NCBI GenBank assembly: GCA_947561585.1
Contig: CANNZV010002291.1
Location: 1-64,000 of the forward strand
Source of the DNA: Caprella mutica
Taxonomy: Eukaryota; Arthropoda; Malacostraca; Amphipoda; Caprellidae
DNA: 64,000 bases
Direction: 5' to 3'
Position 1 is the stretch's first letter. The number at the start of each line of letters is the position of its first letter. A program made the position numbers and the translations under genes. This document shows, piece by piece, positions 56,822-64,000 of this stretch. The notes under the pieces are model-generated. The model saw only the letters and a program-made list of their open reading frames with translations. It had not been told where the DNA came from and did no database searches.

Positions 56822-59800
56822 CTACTTAGTACTGGCTATAAGTAGAATTAACTCGGAAATAGGACGTTCGAGAAGGCGACGTGAACCTCCCCTCCCCATA
56901 GTTTCTATGAAGACTGATCTTACTAGGCCGTCAGCACTCTTTTTTACTGATCTTACGATCGCAAGTGGCCAAAAGTTTCTCTTTTCAGTTTTATTTCTTA
57001 ATAAAACCACGTCACCTTCTTTCATGTTACGACCCTTGAGAGTCCACTTTGACCTTTCCTGAAGTCCCGCAAGATAGTAGAGCCGCCAACGATCCCAAAA
57101 GCAGTTTGCCAGAAATTGTACTCTGCGCCATCTCTTTCCACCGTATGCAGCAATATCAGACTCAGATAAAGATTCTGCCGGTGGAGGATTTGGAGAGTCT
57201 TTGAGAGTCAAAAGCATGGATGGTGAAATAGGAATTGGATCACCGGAGCTCGAAGATATTTCCCACATAGGTGTACCGTTTACCACTGCCATGGCCTCAA
57301 GTAGAAGTGTACAAAGTTCATCCCTGCTAAGAACCCTCCCTTTAAGTTGAGCCATACTGCCTTCGAGAATACGTCTGATTGCGCCTATTTTTCGCTCCCA
57401 TGGTCCACCGAAATGACTGGCGTGTGGGGGATTGAAATGCCAAGTGCACTCCTTAGCATCCAGTTGATTCTTAACTGAGTTTAAACACAGTTCGTCCTGA
57501 TTATTCATGCCGATGAAATTTGTGCCCTGATCTGAATAGAGATTTTTGCAGGTACCTCTAATGGCAACAAATCTCCTCAGCGCGTTAGCGAGACTTGATG
57601 TGTCTAGTCCTTGGAGTGGTTCCACATGCACTGCACGTGAAGCCATGCACGTCAGTATTAGCCCCCACATTTTTTTCGTACCCTTTGTTTGGCGGGTACT
57701 CTTGTTCTCTGAAATTAGGAATGGCCCGAATACGTCGAGCCCAGTATTGTGGAAAGGAGCAGTTTCTTCAACACGGGACGGAGGTAAAGGTGCCATCAAC
57801 TGTTCGACTGGTTTGGCACGTAATTTTCTGCAGAAAACACAGTCTTTAATAATGTTCTTAACAAGCTGGTTCCCTCTTTCAATGAAATAGCCGGCCGATC
57901 TGACAGCACCAAGAGTTATGTGACGACCTTGATGTTGTGTGGCAGCGTGGTAGTGCCTTATAATTAAAATTGACAGTGGATGATTGGAAGGAAGAAGTAT
58001 TGGGTGCTTTACTTCGTACTGCAAGAAGGAGTCCCGGAGTCTTCCCCCTACTCTCAAGAGTCCCTTTTCAGCAACAAAGGGATCCAAGGAACCTAACTTA
58101 CGATCCTTCTGTTGTTGGTCCTGTGCAAGAGACTTCAAAAGTTGACCATAACAAGATTTTTGAACAGAGTTGATCAGCTTTGAAATCACCTCGCCTTTCA
58201 ACACTTCGATTGAAGTTGGATAACCTAGTCTCTTGCAAAGAGCACTGCAAAATTTCATGACAGTCACCAACACAGAAATGGCTGCGGAGAAGCTGCTTAC
58301 TCTCTCCAGCAAGGTAGTGAATAAACAAATGCTTCCCTTTTCTGTAGTCATGGCGACTCTACCCTCGAGGACCTCAGGAAGATCAGCAGGCAAGTCTGAG
58401 CAAGGATGAGAGCCGGTTCCTGGTTTTAGACCCTCCCACAGAAAGCTCGGTCCCTCCAGCCACTCTGAGCTCACCAGGGATCGGACAGTCTGAGGGCGGC
58501 AAGCAATATCTGCGGGGTTAAGATTAGAGGTTACATAATGCCACTGAGAAACATCAGTAATTTTTAGAATCGACTGGACTCTATGGGATACATACTTAGC
58601 AAATCTTTTTTTTTCATTATATAAATATGCCAGAACTACTTTACTATCACAATACATATAACATATGTTCAGTCTAATACCAAGTTCATTTTTTGTTTCA
58701 TTGTATAGATTAGATCCCAGGAGAGCTGCACAAAGCTCACTTCTGGGCATTGAAATGCATGACTTTGGAATTAATCTAGAAGTGCTAGTTACATAAGAAA
58801 CGTGAACGTTGCCATTTTCATCGAATATCCGAAGGTAGACTACTGCCCCAATAGCTGCTTCTGAGGCATCTGCAAATGTATGGAGCTCGCATTGTGACAA
58901 GTTTCCAAACCCAGCTGGAATATAGCTTCTGGCTAGAGTTATGTTACTGATCGAAGTCAAAGACTGAAGCCAAGTCCGCCATTCCTCAGCAAACTCCCTT
59001 GGAAGTGGCTCATCCCAGTCATAGTTCTCGGAAGAACCATCTCTTCGAAGTGCTTTGCGTTGAATTATCTTCCCCTGCAACGTGACGGGTCCCACAATCC
59101 CCAGAGGATCGTATATGCTGTTGGTAACAGCCAACATACCCCTTCTCGTAAATGGCTTCTTCTGAAGCTCCACCTTGATGAAAAATGTGTCCTCTGTGAC
59201 CTGCCAGGCAAGACCCAAAGCTCTATGAACGGTTGAGTCTCCAATCTCCACTTCACATTCAGTGGAGGCTAGCTCCGAATATGGGAAGTGGTTCATAACT
59301 TTCTTGGAGTTAGAAATTATCTTGCAAAGTCGTATTTTGTACCTCTGAAGTATTTCTCTTATATCTTCTAGAATACCAATGGCCTCTTCTTCAACCCTAC
59401 AGGCGGAAAGGAGATCGTCCACGTATATATTTTTAGAGATGCTCTTTACAGCCAGAGGCTTGCTCTGGGCTTCCAGGTTAAGCGTAGTGTATTTCAGACC
59501 TGCATGAGCCAAGGCTGGGCTGCACTTGTTTCCAAAGAGATGGACACAACCTCTGTACTGGATTAGCTTCTGAGTGGGGTCGTTATTTTTGTACCAAAAA
59601 TATCTCAGGAAGTCTCTATCCTCTTTGGGTAAGTGGAAATTGTAAAACATAGCTTCGATGTCACCACCAAATGCTATCTCCCCAATTCTGAAACGCATCA
59701 ACACTCCCCTGAGCCTGTTGTTTTGATCAGGCCCTTGAAGGAGACAAGAGTTGAGACTCACTCCGCTGTACGTCGCAGAGCTATCGAACACAAGTCTAGT

Positions 59801-62563
59801 CTTGTCCTTCTTAGGTTGGGTGACTGCGAAGATAGGAATAAACCATGACTTCCCTCTATGTGCTCTGGAAACGTCCTCCTCTGGAACAGGCTCCACATGA
59901 CCAGCAGCTATGTTCTTTGACATTGCATCAACACACTGTTTTAACTTTTCAGGTTGAGATCTTAACTTTGCTAGGGTATTAAAAGTCCGGCTGTAAACAG
60001 CAGACTTATTATCAGGCATAGCAATATCATTCCTCTTGAATGGTAGGTTTATAGTGATGTATCCTGCTTCATTTACATTAATAGTGTTTTCTACTATTGA
60101 CTGAAACTTAATATCTTCCTTTGAAGGTCCCAACGTATCATCATCCCTAAATTCATCAAAGATTCCAACAAGATTATTACTATTGTCTGGGAATAAAGTT
60201 TTACTAGAGTAGTGTTCATGAATGGTTCTAAGGGAAGTTTTAACTTTAGATTTATACTGAACATTAACACATGGAGAACCAATCAATGCATAACCAAGTG
60301 GGGTTTCGCAAGCAAAGGGAGAGCGATCTCCATGACATACACTCTTCATTAGATTACAAGAATCTCTTCCTAGTAATATTAGCGGTTCTGAGTTTCTATC
60401 AAGATCGATGAAATTATGAGATAAATGGGATAGATGAGGTATTGATCTAACAATGCTAGGAGTGCCCACTTCATATACAGAACCCGGTATGAAGCTACTA
60501 GACAACATATTAGGCAAGGAATGGTACTCATCTTTGTTAATTCCTCGGATCCAGAGACCGCTCAATAGTAGTCCTCTGTGCTCAGATCGAAAGGAATTCA
60601 TAGTGCTCAGGAGATATTTCTCCTCTTTGCCAGTGAGCTCCATCTTTTCTACTACTTTGTCCGAAATGTACGAGGAATCAGACATATCATCCAGGATGAC
60701 ATATACGTTCATAGTCTTATTTGGGCGAGACTCATGGTGAATCTCGCAGAGGATTGTCTTTGAACAGCTCATTGCTCTATGTGGAGATCCACAAACAACG
60801 CTGCAAAGAGTTGTGTTTTCAGTTGGTTCAGACCTGTTTGTTGGCACAAATTCCTTCTGTTCATTGAAGGTCCTTTCAGGATGCATGATGGCCAAGTGAT
60901 CTTTCTTGCATATGAAGCACTTCATAACTCCAGAACAATCTCTAGCGAAATGCTCGCCTAAACATTTGTAGCAGAGCTTTTTCTCAAACGCAAACTTGAG
61001 TTTACTCTGATAGTTCAGTGTCCTGAAACTATTGCAGTTCACGAGAGCATGGCCTTGTCTATCGTGAAAGAGACACGTCAATGAGTTTTCTCCATCTTCA
61101 TGATTGGAGTTGGTTGTAAAGGTTCTTTTCTCCAATCTAGTCTCTGTTAGCTGTTCAAAGTTAGGGTCAGATAGTTCATCCCCACTATTCTCGATGAACT
61201 CTATCAGAGTTGGGAAGGGAGGTAGAGCACCCATGTGTGTGGTACCGTACTGGTAGCCAATAGACCTCCACTTCTTTTGTAGCCAATCCGGTAACTTTCC
61301 CCACACTTGTTTCTGACCTAGCGAGAGATTGTACAGATGCAACTCCGAGTTGTTTGTCATATTGGCTTCGATCAACCTGCACAAGTGAGCCAATTCTTGC
61401 ATCTTACTACCCACATTAGGAGGACGAATAGTAGGGAAGTCGTGCAGCTTCTTTTGCATGGATTGCGAAACTCTGACCGGAGAACCATATTGTTTCTGAA
61501 GGGCATTCCATATCTTTATCAGAGTTTCATCGGGAAATGCTGCTCCTGCAGCTAGGTAATCTTCAACGAGTCTCTTCGGTCTTCCAGACGTATTTGCGAT
61601 CAGAATGGAGATTTGGTCTAGGGAGTCTAGCTGAACATTCCGCATTCTATTTCTGAGAAGCATGACCCATGAGTGATATCTCTGGCAGTCACCATCGAAA
61701 GGGAAAGTGGACTCTTTGAATAGCTCCTGTTTCACCAAATGCAAAGTCGCTTCATGCATTGGCAGAGTCGTCGAACCTATTTGATGCGAATTAGCTTGTG
61801 GAAATGGGCCCTGGTTATTGTTATTGCCAATACCAGCAAAAGATGTTTGCAGGTTAGAGTTAATGTCAGCATAGGTAAAGATAGGTCGAGACTTCGGGGG
61901 TTGCAGAATTGTCGATTTGCGGGAGGAGACAGGAAAGTTAAAACGCGCCTGGCGAGTTGTCACAATACCCTGATTTTGAGGCTCCGAAGACAACACAACA
62001 GTTTTTGGTTTTGTACTGTCTTGATGCGTCGATTGATTCATAGAGTCAGGAAGAGTAGTTATGTTAATCTTCGGAATCATGTTTCCTTCAAAGTTGGACT
62101 GAGATACTGCATTTTCGGGCTCTTCACACTGCTGAACGCTGAAGCCCTCTAGTTTAGAAATGGCACCCTTTGAAGTTTCCATGCACTCTCCAGCTACCAT
62201 GCTCCCGGTGTCTATGTTAGATACTACGTCGAGGCTCAAATTGCGTAGAAGACCATTAGCTAAATCGATAAACTGGTGTACTTCAGTTCTCATTTCAGCC
62301 CTCCCTTCTCTTGACGCTTGAGCCTCTTGATATGATGCTATCTCAACATACTTTGAAGTGAGACGCGTAGACGAGTCTTGGTACGCCTTCCAACTAGTTT
62401 TAGTTTCTGACACCATTGTACTTATAATGTCAGGATGATCTGCTTCGGATGGATCAGCATCCAAAGATTCTTTTAGAGTAGTGAGGGAACAATCTACTCT
62501 TGCTTCCAGTTGTTGGAGAACTGGTGCTCGTAATCGCCTGTGCGTCGGCGGTGTGTGATGCAT
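56822..62563 (-). CDS. BEL/Pao gag-pol polyprotein
   Basis: One unbroken frame. It is open back to TGA 62590-62588. The first ATG (62563) gives 1,913 residues; a TTG at 62587 would add 8. Positions below count from that TTG. Gag with a DUF1759-type region lies at about 280-430. Cys/His knuckles lie at 505-518, 539-551 (CX2CX3HX4C) and 557-569. An aspartic-protease region at about 615-770 has VILDDMSDSSYI (Asp 633/634). Its usual Gly after Asp-x is Met, which is odd. Reverse transcriptase lies at about 880-1090 with YVDD at 1055-1058. The Pao A17 region is at about 1110-1270. RNase H carries Asp 1240, Glu 1284, Asp 1314 and Asp 1360. The integrase zinc site uses His 1547/1552 and Cys 1583/1586, with DDE residues Asp 1618, Asp 1686 and Glu 1731. 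A DUF5641-like tail is at about 1818-1915. The polyprotein copies element RNA into DNA and inserts it. It is probably cut by its own protease. All catalytic blocks appear present. Confidence 0.96.
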   Translation of the reverse strand: MHHTPPTHRRLRAPVLQQLEARVDCSLTTLKESLDADPSEADHPDIISTMVSETKTSWKAYQDSSTRLTSKYVEIASYQEAQASREGRAEMRTEVHQFIDLANGLLRNLSLDVVSNIDTGSMVAGECMETSKGAISKLEGFSVQQCEEPENAVSQSNFEGNMIPKINITTLPDSMNQSTHQDSTKPKTVVLSSEPQNQGIVTTRQARFNFPVSSRKSTILQPPKSRPIFTYADINSNLQTSFAGIGNNNNQGPFPQANSHQIGSTTLPMHEATLHLVKQELFKESTFPFDGDCQRYHSWVMLLRNRMRNVQLDSLDQISILIANTSGRPKRLVEDYLAAGAAFPDETLIKIWNALQKQYGSPVRVSQSMQKKLHDFPTIRPPNVGSKMQELAHLCRLIEANMTNNSELHLYNLSLGQKQVWGKLPDWLQKKWRSIGYQYGTTHMGALPPFPTLIEFIENSGDELSDPNFEQLTETRLEKRTFTTNSNHEDGENSLTCLFHDRQGHALVNCNSFRTLNYQSKLKFAFEKKLCYKCLGEHFARDCSGVMKCFICKKDHLAIMHPERTFNEQKEFVPTNRSEPTENTTLCSVVCGSPHRAMSCSKTILCEIHHESRPNKTMNVYVILDDMSDSSYISDKVVEKMELTGKEEKYLLSTMNSFRSEHRGLLLSGLWIRGINKDEYHSLPNMLSSSFIPGSVYEVGTPSIVRSIPHLSHLSHNFIDLDRNSEPLILLGRDSCNLMKSVCHGDRSPFACETPLGYALIGSPCVNVQYKSKVKTSLRTIHEHYSSKTLFPDNSNNLVGIFDEFRDDDTLGPSKEDIKFQSIVENTINVNEAGYITINLPFKRNDIAMPDNKSAVYSRTFNTLAKLRSQPEKLKQCVDAMSKNIAAGHVEPVPEEDVSRAHRGKSWFIPIFAVTQPKKDKTRLVFDSSATYSGVSLNSCLLQGPDQNNRLRGVLMRFRIGEIAFGGDIEAMFYNFHLPKEDRDFLRYFWYKNNDPTQKLIQYRGCVHLFGNKCSPALAHAGLKYTTLNLEAQSKPLAVKSISKNIYVDDLLSACRVEEEAIGILEDIREILQRYKIRLCKIISNSKKVMNHFPYSELASTECEVEIGDSTVHRALGLAWQVTEDTFFIKVELQKKPFTRRGMLAVTNSIYDPLGIVGPVTLQGKIIQRKALRRDGSSENYDWDEPLPREFAEEWRTWLQSLTSISNITLARSYIPAGFGNLSQCELHTFADASEAAIGAVVYLRIFDENGNVHVSYVTSTSRLIPKSCISMPRSELCAALLGSNLYNETKNELGIRLNICYMYCDSKVVLAYLYNEKKRFAKYVSHRVQSILKITDVSQWHYVTSNLNPADIACRPQTVRSLVSSEWLEGPSFLWEGLKPGTGSHPCSDLPADLPEVLEGRVAMTTEKGSICLFTTLLERVSSFSAAISVLVTVMKFCSALCKRLGYPTSIEVLKGEVISKLINSVQKSCYGQLLKSLAQDQQQKDRKLGSLDPFVAEKGLLRVGGRLRDSFLQYEVKHPILLPSNHPLSILIIRHYHAATQHQGRHITLGAVRSAGYFIERGNQLVKNIIKDCVFCRKLRAKPVEQLMAPLPPSRVEETAPFHNTGLDVFGPFLISENKSTRQTKGTKKMWGLILTCMASRAVHVEPLQGLDTSSLANALRRFVAIRGTCKNLYSDQGTNFIGMNNQDELCLNSVKNQLDAKECTWHFNPPHASHFGGPWERKIGAIRRILEGSMAQLKGRVLSRDELCTLLLEAMAVVNGTPMWEISSSSGDPIPISPSMLLTLKDSPNPPPAESLSESDIAAYGGKRWRRVQFLANCFWDRWRLYYLAGLQERSKWTLKGRNMKEGDVVLLRNKTEKRNFWPLAIVRSVKKSADGLVRSVFIETMGRGGSRRLLERPISELILLIASTK

Positions 62564-62587
62564 GCTTTTTATGCTAGTGCTGCTCAA

Positions 62588-63390
62588 TCAAAAGTCTGAC
62601 GGACACCTCTCTTGCTCAGCAAATCACTGTCCTGGTACTTTTAGGCATTCAAACACAGTGCGTAAGTCTGAGTCTTTTAATTTTGTGATCTGGGAACATG
62701 AGAAATACATATAATTACAAAAGGGCAACAAAAGAAATCATAGAGCAAAAACCGCTCCAAATTAAACATTCTGAAAATTAAAGGTATGGAAAGTAATGTC
62801 AATAAATAGCCAGCGACAATTTTTAAATTGTCTCGCCTTTCAACAAAGCAGGAATTTTAACAAACATTTAAATAAACTATGAATCCTAAATAAACTTTGA
62901 ATCTTAAATAAATTAACTTTTAAATACACAACAACATTCTCAAACCTCCAACCTTCGAGAATATTGAAACCCAAACTAGTTTCTTTGAAATTAGATATTA
63001 AAAAAGCGCTATGATCGGTAACAGAGTATAAACAATTACATGGAAATTTACCTTGGCCAAATATAGATTCATGAATACAAAATTGTGCCTATATAAATGA
63101 ACTCACTTGGTTTTGGGAAGAGGGTGGTAAATACGTCAACTTAGATTGAAAACACTGCGCTATGCATAAGGCGATATATTCGGAACATACAAAGTAATTG
63201 AATTACTAAAAATAGTCTGAGGAATAAGGAAGAGAATTTAAAAGGTAAACAAATTGAGGGATAAGATTACAGGGCGGCAAATAATTTAAGAATGAAATTT
63301 AACTATTTAAATTTAATTTAACTCTAGTGATACGAGAAATATTGCGCTACTAAACTACTCAGCTAAGAATATTCACTTCACAAATTAGTA
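62588..63390 (-). other. BEL 5' leader
   Basis: About 800 bp between the visible 5' LTR and the gag-pol frame, AT-rich, with no long frame. A conventional primer-binding site (TGG plus tRNA 3'-end match) is not evident directly after the LTR. Confidence 0.7.
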
Positions 63391-63519
63391 TGGCTAATAG
63401 AACAAAAAATTTCTGTTAAGTAAATACACTATTTGCAGCAATCTAAAGAAGTATAAAAAATCAGGCATAACCTAGTAAGTGTCAAAGAAGTTTTTAGTTT
63501 AACATCACTGGACGTGACA
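63391..63519 (-). repeat. 5' LTR of BEL element (visible part)
   Basis: Matches 56434-56562 base for base as far as checked by eye. The right-hand flank is TCAGC. Confidence 0.85.
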
Positions 63520-63912
63520 TCAGCTTTTTAACTGTAAAGCTGAGCAAGGAGCGTTATTTCGGTATAAAGATATAGTATGATCCACAATGAATAACACTAA
63601 AATAGAAATTGATTAAACTTCATATTAAATAATTTATTTTCAGATTGAGTGATCAAACATCATATTTATGAAATAATTAAGCTTCATATTTATTTAATGA
63701 TTTAATTTCATATTAAACTGATATTACTGAAATGCACTATAGATATACCAACGTTATCCATGTACAACGCGAATATCAAAAATTAAATAATACATATTTG
63801 GTGAAGTCCTATTAAAACGTACGTGCGTACGTATAATATAAAAATTGATAATCTGTTAGAACGTATAATAGAAATTTAAAAAAATTAATAGTTTCAAATG
63901 TGTTTCTCTAAA
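63520..63912. other. AT-rich right flank, no gene
   Basis: A small palindromic run ACGTACGTGCGTACGT lies at about 63821. Nothing else is seen. Confidence 0.5.
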
Positions 63913-64000
63913 TGTTTCAAACATCTTCTCAGTGTTTCAAACTTTGTTTTCATGTTTCATACTTTTTTCACGTTTCAAACTTTCTTTTCATGTTTCAAAC
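63913..64000. repeat. 20-bp tandem repeat running off the window
   Basis: TGTTTCAAAC recurs at 63913, 63933, 63953 (variant), 63971 (variant) and 63991, with a C/T-rich spacer such as TTTSTTTTCA. The array probably continues beyond the window. Confidence 0.8.

Larger units (their letters stand above)
56434..63519 (-). mobile_element. BEL/Pao LTR retrotransposon, full length
   Basis: 7,086 bp bounded by matching 129-bp direct repeats (visible LTRs). A polypurine tract abuts the 3' LTR, followed inward by a short 3' region, one long gag-pol frame and an 800-bp leader. It is transcribed leftwards. The domain order, with integrase downstream of RNase H, and the Pao-type A17 peptidase region identify BEL/Pao. 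No envelope-like frame follows pol. The unbroken frame and near-identical LTRs indicate a recent insertion. No tRNA primer-binding site was recognised next to the 5' LTR, so the true LTR may be longer than the visible part. The target-site duplication cannot be checked because of the gap. Confidence 0.95.

Noticed and set aside
57546..62152. Many plus- and minus-strand frames of 60-137 codons
   Set aside because: Shadows of the BEL/Pao gag-pol frame.

Overview
The window is AT-rich eukaryotic nuclear DNA, most likely from an insect or other arthropod. This rests on an intact BEL/Pao gag-pol, a decayed Tc1/mariner transposase, a Helitron-like element, many small inverted-repeat elements and several minisatellite and satellite arrays. 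There is no operon structure, rRNA, tRNA or convincing complete host gene. The species cannot be named from the sequence.

Layout. About 0.2-4.2 kb is a 208-bp satellite. 5-8 kb holds a three-copy tandem repeat, a transposase relic and a Helitron-like element. 7.9-10.8 kb is a nest of three fold-back elements, one inside another. 11.4-11.8 kb is a GC-richer island with two exon-like reading frames. 12.6-13.8 kb is a 29-bp minisatellite. 15.7-17.8 kb holds a dead mariner element and a mariner-type MITE. 18.9-19.85 kb is a 32-bp minisatellite that recurs, reverse-complemented, at 42.7 and 51.4 kb. 19.95-20.8 kb is a second copy of one of the fold-back families. 20.8-31.6 kb is mostly featureless AT-rich DNA with copies of an unnamed dispersed repeat and one copy of a 190-bp palindrome-bearing element. 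31.6-41.8 kb is dense with small MITE-like families.

From 35,764 to 49,500 the sequence is bounded by terminal inverted repeats flanked by TA, with tandem arrays inside both ends. It may be one very large non-autonomous DNA transposon; the right array carries an 853-bp higher-order repeat. 52.6-53.8 kb is a complete TA-flanked DNA transposon relic. A possible minus-strand terminal exon lies at 55.2-55.3 kb.

56,434-63,519 is a full-length BEL/Pao LTR retrotransposon on the minus strand. It has one uninterrupted gag-pol frame of about 1,913 codons, and the visible 129-bp LTRs look identical. An N-gap abuts its 3' LTR. It is the only intact protein-coding gene in the window. The last 90 bases start a 20-bp tandem repeat that runs off the end.
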